Assembly: GCF_036345175.1 (NCBI RefSeq)
Contig: NZ_CP107780.1
Location: forward strand, 5,518,001 to 5,582,000
Length of the DNA stretch: 64,000 bases
Direction: 5' to 3'
From: Streptomyces sp. NBC_00576
Lineage (GTDB): Bacteria > Actinomycetota > Actinomycetes > Streptomycetales > Streptomycetaceae
The translations under genes and the position numbers were made by a program. Positions 56,001 to 63,961 of the stretch are shown here, piece by piece; positions within the stretch are counted from its first letter, which is position 1; every line of letters starts with the position of its first letter. The notes under the pieces are model-generated. The model did not search any database, had not been told where the DNA came from, and saw only the letters and a list, made by a program, of their open reading frames with translations.

Positions 56001-56825
56001 CGCGGTCATCGGGCCGACCAGGAGGCCGGCGCCACGCAAAGCGTCCGCCAGGTTCCGGTGCTCGCCACAGCGGGCGTAGAAATCAGCCCGTACGGCGATG
56101 AGCACCTTCAGCCGGCTGTCCGGGTCGCGGGAGGCGAGCAGCAGGTCGATGAACCTGTCCCGCTCCTTGCGGTCCCGGCACAGGGTGAACACCTCATCGA
56201 ACTGGTCCACCACCACCCAGCTCTCCGGATCGCCCTCGGCCGGGGCCAGCAGGTGCCCGTACGCGGTGGCAGGCCGTGGGCCCGGGGTGAGGATGCGCAG
56301 CGCCGCCGGGTACCCCAGGTCCGCGATCTTCTCCTGCAGCCGGGGGATCAGCCCGGCCCGCAGCAGCGAGGACTTGCCGCTGCCGGACGCCCCGAACACG
56401 ACCGCGAACCGGCGGTTGCACACCAGCTCCTGCAACTCCTCCACCAGCCGGTCCCGGCCGAAGAACAGATCGCGGTCGCCGGGCTCGAAACGGGCCAGCC
56501 CCCGGTACGGCGGTGTCGCGCCCTCGGCGTCCTGACGCGCTTGCCCCGCGGCCTCGGCCTCGGCCTCCTTCCAGCGAGGCTCCCAGTCGCCCGGGTCGCC
56601 CCCACAGGCGCGCACGTATCCCTGGACCACGGCGAGCGACGGCAGCCGTGTCCCGGACGCCGCCTTGGACAGGGTCGCCGCCGAGAACCCCGCCGCGTCG
56701 GCCATGGTCCGGTACGCCGGGCTGCCCGCGGCCCGGCGCAGATCCCGCAGCGCATGGGCGAAGCGCTGCGCCGGGCCGGCCGCGGGATCGAGGGGTCTCT
56801 CGGGCCGCGCCACAGGCTCACCCAC
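53025..56825 (-). CDS. HTH-nSTAND1 NTPase with WD40 repeats
   Basis: 1266 residues from a GTG. An Xre-like helix-turn-helix (residues about 20-75, MADAAGFSAATLSKAASGTRLP) leads into a nSTAND1-type P-loop domain (Walker A GASGSGKS at 145-152, Walker B about 205 as VVVDQFDEVF, and RADFY as sensor). A winged helix and a helical part follow. A hydrophobic segment near 510-525 may be a membrane anchor, then from about 590 WD40-like blades run to the C terminus (FAPDGSRLAAGDQSGRVTLWD and others). Such proteins are signal-sensing ATPases in bacterial defence or development; the HTH points to DNA binding. A short repeat insert is present at about 53540. Confidence 0.88.
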   Translation of the reverse strand: MGEPVARPERPLDPAAGPAQRFAHALRDLRRAAGSPAYRTMADAAGFSAATLSKAASGTRLPSLAVVQGYVRACGGDPGDWEPRWKEAEAEAAGQARQDAEGATPPYRGLARFEPGDRDLFFGRDRLVEELQELVCNRRFAVVFGASGSGKSSLLRAGLIPRLQEKIADLGYPAALRILTPGPRPATAYGHLLAPAEGDPESWVVVDQFDEVFTLCRDRKERDRFIDLLLASRDPDSRLKVLIAVRADFYARCGEHRNLADALRGAGLLVGPMTADELRQAVVKPAQAAGLLVERELTARLVEEVLDEPGGLPMLSHALLETWRRRRGRALTLAGYQAAGGVRGAIAATAEAVFGQLSPEQARTARHLLLRMVEPGQGTPDTRRPLTRAETEEWAEPDVPVVVDRLTHARLLTADEDGVQLAHEALITCWPRLHGWIEEDRERLRHHRRLAEAAHAWLEHDRDPGALYRGARLARAEELFADDDGMLTSAERAFLTAALDVREAELRAAARSARRSRALLATLSAVLAVALVTGLTAWTEHHDNQRRRTDAAARRVAAVADALRTTDPRTAQLLGVASWRTAESPETRRALLGALGQPETDTFTDPTPGSGPARFLTRSGRTLLSADDGSWRTWDVATHRPLASGRLPDGTVVGAGPDGRLLAIARDDGVRLWDTSTGQWSGAPAPADVTVDFGPDGRSYAERSPYDDRVRLRSAVDGTPLLATRVTGLANIAPSTDGRLVAGCPAGKAPQVWDTARHRILPGAWEDAGALCDNERSMLVFGGPGGAADRFAVVSLGGVHVWDTASGRRIADLADPGVRSVAFSADGTFLATTDGSEIRAWRLTSSTTDTPAPVFRHPLNNEHLHGGLAWDPDRPLLRYLEGGTVHTLNLANAVTSAWRDDPLDAVLLSPDGRTLATAEGTGATGYRFQLRDTRDGHVLRTLPPIPLPVSRDPDEPVVAQDTLALMAFSPESGTLAYGVSASAHLAAPQRVALWDLAGARARTTLDLATPASDGSVVTLALGPGGDTLYATRTPGFGELSNEVWDTARHRRTAVYPDAAGPELTVRPDGRLLVAADRAVRLPSDGGPPARAKPGVEEARVHDLVQGDEIGALAFAPDGSRLAAGDQSGRVTLWDGTLEYRAGVLRNVFPSPLGETAEAVSALAVSPDGRTLAVGGDAGALQLWDIATQQPLGGPLTTPGDAIASLAFSQDSTTLHAAGTHAALQRYSIDPAQAVTRICARTGEADPTPAQWHAYVPDLPYRKVCGH
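53538..53573. repeat. Streptomyces palindromic repeat inside the nSTAND gene
   Basis: On the plus strand cacccccggcttcgctcgag then cagggggacccccg: an imperfect inverted repeat of a kind that is very frequent between genes in Streptomyces. Here it is inside the coding sequence, in frame, encoding about GGPPARAKPGVEE between two WD40 blades. Confidence 0.65.
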
Positions 56826-57088
56826 TTCCGGACAGGTACCGCAGAACGGTGAAAGGGATTCGTAAGGCCGCTAAACATATTTTCCCGCCGGTCTGAAGTC
56901 ACCGCTTTCCGCCGAGATGTGGCGTTGATGACAGTCCCGGGACCGGCCCGCGAATCAACCCGGCGACGCCGGGCGGGATTGATTTCCCTGATGAGACGGG
57001 GGTGAGCAACAACGCGGGCGCTGCCAGCCTCGGTCACGTCAGTCCGAACCCGGACCCCTGGCACACCGAGTCACCCGGAGAACAGCGC

Positions 57089-59092
57089 ATGCCCCTCACC
57101 GACACCAAGGCGCTCCCCGACCAGGGGGTACCTCAGCCGCCGTCGCCACCGCGCCGTCGCCGCGCAGGCGAGTTCACCGTCGTATCGATCGTCACCACGA
57201 TCGTGCTGTCGATCTTCGCCACCCTGCTCGGCCCGCTGGGCATGGTGCAGAACGTGAGCGCCGCGGACGGCGATCACACGACGCCGGTCTTCAGACTGGA
57301 CGGCTCCACCGCCACGCGCGCCGGCTACCGCCGCTTCCTCGACCAGTTCCGCGCCAACGTGGCCTATCACGGGACGTCTCCGGACGGTACGCCCGTGGAC
57401 GGCCGGGTCCAGGGCACGGACCTCACCGTCGAGCACCTCAACCCCGCGAACTCCACCTTCACCGAAGTCACCATCATCACCGAGGACAGCCATGAGGTGC
57501 GCCTCCGGTTCCGGGTGAGCGACATGTACCTCGTGGGCTGGTTCGACCGGGACGGCCGTTACAACTACCTCGGTCCCCGGGACGAGGCGCAGGTCCCGGC
57601 GGAATTTCAGCTCGACCCTCGGCTGCTGGTCGGCACCCCGAGCTACGGCGACCTCGAGGGCCTCGGGAACGTGACCCGCGACACCCTGAAGTACGGCCGG
57701 GTGGAAACCGAGAACCACGCCATGAGCCTGTGGAACTCCGACGGTACCGAAGCCGGGCGACGGCGCGCGGCTGCGGCGGTGGTGTACTTCGCGCAGTTCG
57801 TCTCCGAGGCCACCCGTCTCCGTGACATCGGCGACTGGATCGAGGAGCGGGCGTTCGGTGAGGAGGACTGGGAGTCGTACGACATGCACACCACCATCGA
57901 CTCCCACCTCGTCGCCCAGGAGAACGTCTGGGGCACCCTCAGCGCCCACTTCGCCGCCGCGCAGGGCAACGAGGCGGGCCTCGACCCCGCCGAGACCCCC
58001 ATGAGGGTGTGGACCCGGAATTCCCGCGGGGACATAGTCGAGCAGACGCTTCGCTGGGCGTACCAGTTCGCGAGCGTGCTGTACGTCGCCAACACGTTCC
58101 ACGGATACAGCAAGCCCAGGAGGCAGCTCACCCAGGACCGTACGTTCATCGTGGCGCCCGACGGCTCCGGCGACTACAGGACCATCCAGGCCGCGATCAA
58201 CGCCGTGCCCGCGGACGGCGTCGCGCACACCATCGTCATCGACAAGGGCATCTACCGCGAGGCCATCACCGTCCCGAGCGACAAGACCCACCTGACCATC
58301 AAGGGCGCCACCGGGGTCACCCACGAGGTCTACATCTACAACAACAGAGCCCACGGGACGCTCAGGCCCGACGGCACCAAGTACGGCACCGAAGGCAGCG
58401 CCACGGCCACGTTCAAGGCCAACGACCTGACCGTGCAGGACGTCGAGATCGTCAACCAGTTCAACGCCAAGGACCACCCGGAGATCGGCCCGTTCGAGAC
58501 CCAGGCCGTCGCAGTGGCCGCCAAGGGCGACCGCCAGGTGTTCGACCACGTCGACATCATCGGCCGCCAGGACACCCTGCTGGTCAAGGGGAACGCACCC
58601 ACGGACCAGGCCCGGCAGTACTTCCACGACTGCTACATCGAGGGCACGGTGGACTTCATCTTCGGTAACGCGACCGCGGTGATCGACCGGTCCATCCTCA
58701 AGGTGTACGACTGGCCCGGCGGCACGATCGTGGCGCCGAACACCGACCGCCGCAAGAAGTACGGAATCCTCATCACCGGGAGCCAGGTGGGTTCCAGTGG
58801 CGTGCCGAACGATTCCTACTACCTCGGTCGGCCGTGGCACAACTCGCCGGACGCCTGGCCCCAGGCTGTGATCCGTGACACCGATCTCGACTACATGATC
58901 AAGGAAACGCAGCCCTGGGTCGACATGATGCCCGACTACCACTGGCAGCAGGCCCGGTTCCGGGAGTACCACAACATCGGTAAGGGAGCCGGCATCGGTT
59001 CGAACGCACCGAAGCTGACCGACGCCGAGGCCGCCGACTACACCGCCCAGAAGTACCTGGCCGGCACCGACGGCTGGAACCCGGTCCGCTGA
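57089..59092 (+). CDS. Secreted ribosome-inactivating protein fused to pectin methylesterase
   Basis: 667 residues from the ATG at 57089 (CGGAG upstream; an in-frame GTG lies at 57002). A signal peptide (RRRR, hydrophobic 29-53, cut near NVSA/AD) is followed at about 65-305 by a ricin A/Shiga-type domain. Candidate active residues are Y147 (MYLVGW), Y186 (PSYGDLEGL), E240 and R243 (QFVSEATRLRDI) and W281 (QENVWGTLS), in the family's order and with similar spacing. From about 350 to 655 lies a pectin methylesterase: FIVAPDGSGDYRTIQAAI, catalytic Asp residues in GRQDTLLV and GTVDFIFGN, Arg in LGRPW. Both parts look intact and no frameshift separates them. One half would remove an adenine from rRNA, the other would demethylate pectin. 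Confidence 0.87.
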   Translation: MPLTDTKALPDQGVPQPPSPPRRRRAGEFTVVSIVTTIVLSIFATLLGPLGMVQNVSAADGDHTTPVFRLDGSTATRAGYRRFLDQFRANVAYHGTSPDGTPVDGRVQGTDLTVEHLNPANSTFTEVTIITEDSHEVRLRFRVSDMYLVGWFDRDGRYNYLGPRDEAQVPAEFQLDPRLLVGTPSYGDLEGLGNVTRDTLKYGRVETENHAMSLWNSDGTEAGRRRAAAAVVYFAQFVSEATRLRDIGDWIEERAFGEEDWESYDMHTTIDSHLVAQENVWGTLSAHFAAAQGNEAGLDPAETPMRVWTRNSRGDIVEQTLRWAYQFASVLYVANTFHGYSKPRRQLTQDRTFIVAPDGSGDYRTIQAAINAVPADGVAHTIVIDKGIYREAITVPSDKTHLTIKGATGVTHEVYIYNNRAHGTLRPDGTKYGTEGSATATFKANDLTVQDVEIVNQFNAKDHPEIGPFETQAVAVAAKGDRQVFDHVDIIGRQDTLLVKGNAPTDQARQYFHDCYIEGTVDFIFGNATAVIDRSILKVYDWPGGTIVAPNTDRRKKYGILITGSQVGSSGVPNDSYYLGRPWHNSPDAWPQAVIRDTDLDYMIKETQPWVDMMPDYHWQQARFREYHNIGKGAGIGSNAPKLTDAEAADYTAQKYLAGTDGWNPVR

Positions 59093-59202
59093 CATCGGCC
59101 GACGCACAGCAGCACGACGGTGAAGTGGGCCTTCTCCGCGCGGACGAACCGGTAGACGCCGCTCACCGGTCACTCTTCCTCGCGAAGAAGGCCCTCACCT
59201 TT

Positions 59203-59231
59203 GCCCGCCCCGCCCCGCCCCGCCCCGCCCG
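59203..59231. repeat. Short GC-only tandem repeat
   Basis: Five to six copies of cgccc in a row. It lies in a non-coding stretch between the fusion gene and the fourth attachment-like relic. It has no visible function. Confidence 0.7.
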
Positions 59232-59284
59232 GCGGCGAGCTTGCGCAGCCCGCTTGAGCTTCTCCGGCCCCTACGACGGCCCGC

Positions 59285-59582
59285 GCAAGGTGGTCCGGCC
59301 CCTGGAACGCACCTGCGGCTGAGTCGGACAACGAAGAAGGGCCCCATCGCGAACGGTGGGGCCCTTCGACATCGTGCCCGGTGAGGCACTGGCGGAGGAT
59401 ACGAGATTCGAACTCGTGAGGGGTTGCCCCCAACACGCTTTCCAACTGTGGTGGTGGGCTCTGGTGCCTCGGACGGGGCCGTTCACCTGCGTTCATCGGC
59501 GGGCGGTCGCGGAAGTAGCTACGGGCTTCGGTCCCGTCTGAACGGCCGTGAACGGTGCTGAATGAGACGGAAACTGAGACGG
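59285..59582. other. Attachment-site-like relic 4 with tRNA-Ser 3' fragment
   Basis: A possible integrase tail (about 59285-59322) and cggacaacgaagaa are followed by the hairpin aagggcccc ... ggggccctt (59337-59366) and the minus-strand tRNA-Ser 3' fragment at 59390-59445. That fragment is 56 bases, matching relic 2 except at one position (c for t in the variable arm). A direct repeat gagacggaaactgagacgg (59564-59582) follows. The tRNA match stops at the anticodon loop, exactly as in relic 2. Confidence 0.75.
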
Positions 59583-60043
59583 CTCGGCCTGTGGCTGGGC
59601 CGCCTCAAGGGACGCTCGACCTTCTGATCCGTAGGATCGGGAAGCACACCGTGAGTAGAGCCGGGGATCCTCGACCCTGCCTGCTCAGGTTGGTGATCAC
59701 GTGTCCCTCGTGGCCGCCGCGCTCAGCTCTCATGGGGGTCACGCCGCCTGTTCCGCCACGAGCTCCACGCGCGTTCTCATCAACGTCCTCCGCAGGTACT
59801 GACCAGACGGTCATGTGCCACTGCGCCTGCGGGATAACAACCACCTGCTGCCGTATGGCCGGCGCCGCGCGCTCCCGCCACCCTGACACGCGCGACACCA
59901 TGGCGGAGCAGAGCCCCAGCCCGCCCCGCGCCGGTGGCTCAGATCGGATCAAAAACATGTGGGGTAAGGGCGCGCACCGTTGATGATTGGCCATATCGTT
60001 GGGCAGCCATTGGTGTTTACTCGACAGGATCTGGAAAGTTCCC
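59583..60043. other. Intergenic region without recognisable genes
   Basis: About 460 bases. An open frame on the minus strand (129 codons) exists but has unlikely composition and no ribosome site. I see nothing else supportable. The start of the lower-GC segment falls near its right end. Confidence 0.5.
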
Positions 60044-61189
60044 GTGTCACAGCGCAGAACTGAGAAGGTGCGTGGACCTGCGCCCGGGCTTCGGAGGGTA
60101 GCTATTTTGACCCTGCCGCTCGGGAACGGTCACACGGCGGCCGCCCATGTCATCGCGAGCGTTCTGCGGAGCGATGGCATCCAAGCCTCGGTGTACGACC
60201 CTTCGGAAAACCTGTGCTCTCTGTTCCCGCTGACCAGAGCGCTCCGTTGGTTGTACCGGTTTGCGGTTAACTGGAGGCATGGGTCTGTCCATGTTGCCCT
60301 TTACCGACTTGCGGACCGTCACCCGGCCAGCGTTTCTAAAATCGTCAACATCGTGTTTGGTCGGCGCTTCAAAGCGTGGTTGAATTCCATTGGGCCCGTG
60401 GACTTTTTCATTTCGACCTTCTCGCTGCTCGGATATCTCCTGGGGGAGAGCGGGAGAGCTCCTGTGGTCTCTTTCGTAACAGATGCCGGACCGGTCAACC
60501 GTATTTGGTTTTACGGATCGATCGACAGACATATTGTGCCCGATTCCGGTAGCTATTCCGTGGCCATGCTCTGCGATGTCGAAAGTGAGCGTGTTTCCCT
60601 TGTGCGTCCGCCCATATCGGCGGGCGGGGTGATAGCTAAGGAACAAGCCCGTCGAGATCTTAAGCTTGAAGACCGCTTCACGGTGCTCGTGACCGGGGGC
60701 GGCTTGGGCCTTGGGAAAGGCATTCTGGAAGCCGCACGCGCACTGGTCGCGGCACGAACTGACGTGCAATTGCTACTGAATGCGGGCAAAAATGCCGAGT
60801 TGCTCAATGATTTCACCGATCTTTGCACTTCGGGAACCAGTTGCACGGTCACCGGATTTTCCTCAGACTTCCCGCTTATGCTGGCGGCATGTGATCTTGT
60901 TGTCGGTAAGGCGGGGTGGTTGACTTTGAACGAGGCGATTTCGGCCCATCGCCCCACACTAATCGTCGATGTTGTTCCCGGACAGGAAGAGGGGAACTGC
61001 TCCTTCGCCGAGAAGGCCCGGGTGGGACGCCGGGTCAGCCCGATCGAAGTGCCAGCGGTGGTGCAGCACTACGCAGGTTCGGAGTCGGCCTTGCGTGACG
61101 ATTTCTCTTTTACCAATGAAATGCTTTCCGTCGCTTGGGCGGACGATCTTGCCGACGATTTGAAAAAATGGGCATGGGATAGGTGGTAG
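60044..61189 (+). CDS. Glycosyltransferase of the MGDG-synthase/GT28 type
   Basis: 381 residues from the GTG at 60044 (a longer start at 59987 is possible). The N-terminal glycine loop is LTLPLGNGHTAAAHVIASVL, like monogalactosyldiacylglycerol synthases, and the C-terminal nucleotide-binding half reads VLVTGGGLGLGKGILEAA, GFSSDFPLMLAACDLVVGKAGWLTLNEAI, VPGQEEGNCSF. It should transfer a sugar to a lipid or similar acceptor at the membrane. GC content and codon choice are visibly lower than in the surroundings, which suggests transfer. It pairs with the membrane protein after it. Confidence 0.75.
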   Translation: MSQRRTEKVRGPAPGLRRVAILTLPLGNGHTAAAHVIASVLRSDGIQASVYDPSENLCSLFPLTRALRWLYRFAVNWRHGSVHVALYRLADRHPASVSKIVNIVFGRRFKAWLNSIGPVDFFISTFSLLGYLLGESGRAPVVSFVTDAGPVNRIWFYGSIDRHIVPDSGSYSVAMLCDVESERVSLVRPPISAGGVIAKEQARRDLKLEDRFTVLVTGGGLGLGKGILEAARALVAARTDVQLLLNAGKNAELLNDFTDLCTSGTSCTVTGFSSDFPLMLAACDLVVGKAGWLTLNEAISAHRPTLIVDVVPGQEEGNCSFAEKARVGRRVSPIEVPAVVQHYAGSESALRDDFSFTNEMLSVAWADDLADDLKKWAWDRW

Positions 61190-61202
61190 CAACTTGCCTT
61201 CG

Positions 61203-61775
61203 ATGGAGGAAGAGATTGTCGCCGCTCTGCGTTCAGAAATTTCGGAGTTACGCGCCAGTTGCGAAACCTTGATTTTCGCATTCGATCGCATGTTGAACTT
61301 TGCACTCGTTTTTTCCGTGGGAGGTGCGGGTATTGCCTTGACGAAAGGACACTTTATCGTCATGGCAGTTGTGCCCTTCCCTCTGGCAGTTATCGTAGGC
61401 TACCTGCTCTCGCTCAACGCGGAAGGTCTGAGTCGTGCCGGGCATAAAAAGTATTTGGAGGAAAAGCTAAACGGAATTCTGGGGGATTCCGTTTACCTTG
61501 AGGAAAGCGCAGTCGCGCCCACGCGGCAGGGGGATCACTGGTTCGGCCGCCTTGGTGTGGTGAGCATGCAGCTAACGGTAGGGCTTCTGCTCCTTGGAAC
61601 TTTTATGCTCGGCCTGCAAGCCGTTCTTCGGGATTACCATCAATACTGGATACTGTACGCAGCGGCGATACTGCTCTCGATTTTTTCGTTAGTGAGTTCT
61701 GTCCGTGAGCTCAGTCGAGCGTACGGGCTGGCGTACAAGGCAGCCAGGGAAAGCGATTCCGGGTTTACGCCGTAA
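61203..61775 (+). CDS. Membrane protein of unknown function
   Basis: 190 residues from the ATG at 61203 (a TTG at 61194 shares the frame). After a short helix (EEEIVAALRSEISELRASCE), a hydrophobic pair (about 25-75), a polar loop and a second hydrophobic pair (about 125-170) suggest four membrane helices. It starts 13 bases after the glycosyltransferase and shares its lower GC content, so the two are probably one unit. I do not recognise the family. Confidence 0.7.
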   Translation: MEEEIVAALRSEISELRASCETLIFAFDRMLNFALVFSVGGAGIALTKGHFIVMAVVPFPLAVIVGYLLSLNAEGLSRAGHKKYLEEKLNGILGDSVYLEESAVAPTRQGDHWFGRLGVVSMQLTVGLLLLGTFMLGLQAVLRDYHQYWILYAAAILLSIFSLVSSVRELSRAYGLAYKAARESDSGFTP

Positions 61776-61809
61776 ACACACGCCGCATGGCGAACGCGGG
61801 ATTGGGCCC

Positions 61810-62060
61810 GTCTTGATTCGGCGTAGCGAGCCGGAACGAACTCACCTCATCGACCTTGCTCTGGCCCAGGGCGGACAGGTACCCAAGGAGTACGACTTCC
61901 CGTTCCGCGGCTGCCTCGTCCATTACGAGGCACCGGAGATCGAGCGCAGTGTGCTCGACACGGGGAAGCGGAGCCGACGCAGGAAGCCGACATCTACGCA
62001 CTCGGTGCGTCGCTGTTCATCTCCGCCACGGGCTGGCGGGGTACGTGCGGCCTGACGGTA
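61810..62060 (+). pseudogene. Protein kinase fragment, frameshifted
   Basis: The plus strand reads LIDLALAQGGQVPKEYDFPF and then VHYEAPEIERSVLDTG, and after a one-base shift EADIYALGASLFISATGWRG. APEI and EADIYALGASLF are the activation-loop and following-helix motifs of Ser/Thr protein kinases. The N lobe and everything after are gone. One or more deletions have made this a remnant. Confidence 0.6.
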
Positions 62061-62127
62061 CCTTGCCCGTCACCTTCGACACGCATTCGACGTGTGGCTG
62101 CGGGCCGTGCGGGCTGCTGTAGCTGCG

Positions 62128-62529
62128 GCTACAGGTCTTTGAAGGCGTCCTCGCCGGGCCGCCAGGTCATCCAGGAGCGATCATCGAAACCGTTGAGCGT
62201 CGCGATCCTGGACCGACGAGTTCGCCATGGGCTGGGTGAAACTGGATGCAGCCGGTCACGAAGTCGACCTTGACCCCGATGCCGGTCTTCTCGTGAGTGG
62301 AGGTCACACTCTGGGCGATGAGTCCACGTAGTGCGTCGGTCCAGCCGGTCTCCGTCGGCGAGAACCGTTGTCCGGACAGTGTGACGGTGGGCAGCACGTC
62401 GGATGTGAGCATGGGCCTCTCGTCGGTCGGGCCGTCGAACCGCAGTTGGACATAGTCCAAGACAAATTGCACCGAGTACAACCGGAAGCCGACGAGGCGG
62501 CTAAGTAGGGAGTGCAGCTCATATGCCAC
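62128..62529 (-). pseudogene. Hypothetical protein with C-terminal frameshift
   Basis: The frame starting at 62529 reads MAYELHSLLSRLVGFRLYSV, KVDFVTGCIQFHPAHGELVGP, then loses frame near 62205. In the adjacent frame the sequence continues IATLNGFDDRSWMTWRPGED and AFKDL to a TAG at 62128. The two parts clearly belong to one gene of about 133 codons. I do not know its function. Confidence 0.6.
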
Positions 62530-62543
62530 GACCGGGAGTCTAG

Positions 62544-62602
62544 CCTCGGCATTTCATGACGGCCCGCCAGTTGCACCGACGAGCCGTCATGAAATGCCGA
62601 GG
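62544..62602. repeat. Perfect 20-base inverted repeat
   Basis: cctcggcatttcatgacggc at 62544-62563 and its exact complement at 62583-62602 flank a 19-base centre. It lies between the frameshifted hypothetical gene, whose start is just left of it, and the IS110 element. Such a long perfect stem could be a terminator, a recombination site or the edge of an element. Confidence 0.75.
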
Positions 62603-62618
62603 TTAGGCCTCGCATCAC

Positions 62619-62651
62619 GCGTGAGGGAAGGTTCCAAACTTTCCCTCACGC
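62619..62651. repeat. 11-base hairpin downstream of the IS110 gene
   Basis: gcgtgagggaa and ttccctcacgc are perfect complements around an 11-base loop, about 95 bases past the end of the transposase gene. It may end transcription or belong to the non-coding end of the element. Confidence 0.65.
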
Positions 62652-62746
62652 ACGCCAGTTGGCGGACGGTAGGGGCCTGAGGCGGGGGGGGTGCCTCTAT
62701 GTCCTTCGTCAAGGCCACGCCGTCGTTTTGAGGGCATTGATCGCGT

Positions 62747-63961
62747 TCATGCTGCGAGGGTGACGGCGGGGGTTCGGGGTTCGTAGAAGGTGCCGTCGCG
62801 GAGCATCGCGAACAGGACGCTGATGCGTTGGCGGGCGAGGCGGAGGAGGGCTTGGGTGTGGGTCTTTCCGCGGGCGCGTTGCTTGTCGTAGTAGGCGCGG
62901 GAGGCGGCATCGGCGTTCATGCAGGCGAAGGCGGAGAGGAACATGGCGCGTTTGAGCTGGCGGTTGCCGCCTCTGGGTGCGTGTTCGCCGTGGATCGAGG
63001 TGCCCGACGACTTGGTGGTGGGGGCGAGGCCGGCGTAGGAGGCGAGGTGGGCGGCGGTGGGGAAGCTGGTGCCGTCGCCGACGGTGACCAGCAGGACAGC
63101 GGCGGTCCTGACGCCGACGCCGGGCATCGACGTCAGGACCGGGGAAAGAGGGTGGGCCTCCAGCAGGGCGTTGATCTGGGCTTCCAGGGCCCGGCGCTGT
63201 TCGTGGACGGCGGCGAGCGAGCGGGCCAGGGAGGGCACGACGATGTCGAGGGTGCCGGTCCCCGGGACCACGACGGTCTGCTCGTCCAACGCCTCGAAGA
63301 CGTCGTCGATCAGCCGCTGGGCCATGCGCGGGGCCTTGGGCCGGATGAGCTCGACGAGCCTGCGGCGGCCGGCTTTGCGCAGCGCGGCGGGGGAGCCGTA
63401 GCGCTCCAGCAGCCAGGTGACGGCCTGGTGGTCGAGGCGGGGGCCCAGGACGCGCTCCAGGCTGGGGTGGAACTGGGTGAGCAGGCCGCGTATCCGGTTG
63501 GAGGTGCGGGTGGCCTCGGCCGCGAGGTCCTGGTCAAAGCCCACCAGGACGGTCAGTTCGGCCGTGATCTCGTCGGTGAGTTCCAGCGAGCGCAGGGTGT
63601 GCGGCAGGGTGCGGGCCGCGTCTGCGATCACCGCCGCGTCGCGCGCGTCGGTCTTCGCCTCGCCCGGATACAGGTCGGCGATCCGGCGCATCGCCAGGCC
63701 GGGCAGGTAGGCGACCTGGCAGCCCGCGTCCCGGGCCACGGCCAGCGGGAGGGCGCCGATGGAGGCAGGCTGGTCCACGATCACCAGGACGGTGCCGAAC
63801 TTCGCGGTCAGCTTGTCGAAGACGGCCCGCAGTCTCGGCTCGCTGTTGGGCAGCTGCTTGTCGAGGACCTTCTTCCCCGCCGGCGTGAGCCCGTGGCCGT
63901 GATGAGCACTCTTGCCGACGTCCAGGCCGAGGAACACGCCCACGTCTTCGGTGTCGAACAT
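62747..63961 (-). mobile_element. IS110-family transposase
   Basis: 404 residues from the ATG at 63961 (GGAGGGGC upstream). The N-terminal DEDD-type RuvC-like domain begins FLGLDVGKSAHHGHGL and has its further acidic residues in VIVDQPASIG and AKTDARDAAVIADAA. The C-terminal IS116/IS110/IS902 domain is clear (LTSMPGVGVRTAAVLL, FASYAGL-like HLASYAGLAPTTKSSG, RGGNRQLKRAMF). It looks intact. Upstream of the gene only 39 bases remain in the window, so a bridge RNA at that end cannot be seen. Known members recombine DNA guided by an RNA from their non-coding end. Confidence 0.9.

Noticed and set aside
57071..59173. 700-codon minus-strand open frame opposite the RIP-pectinesterase gene
   Set aside because: Low-complexity Val/Gly/Asp composition and no motif; the plus strand holds two recognisable enzyme domains.
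59605..59994. 129-codon minus-strand open frame
   Set aside because: No domain, poor start context, and a plus-strand counterpart equally open; treated as non-coding.
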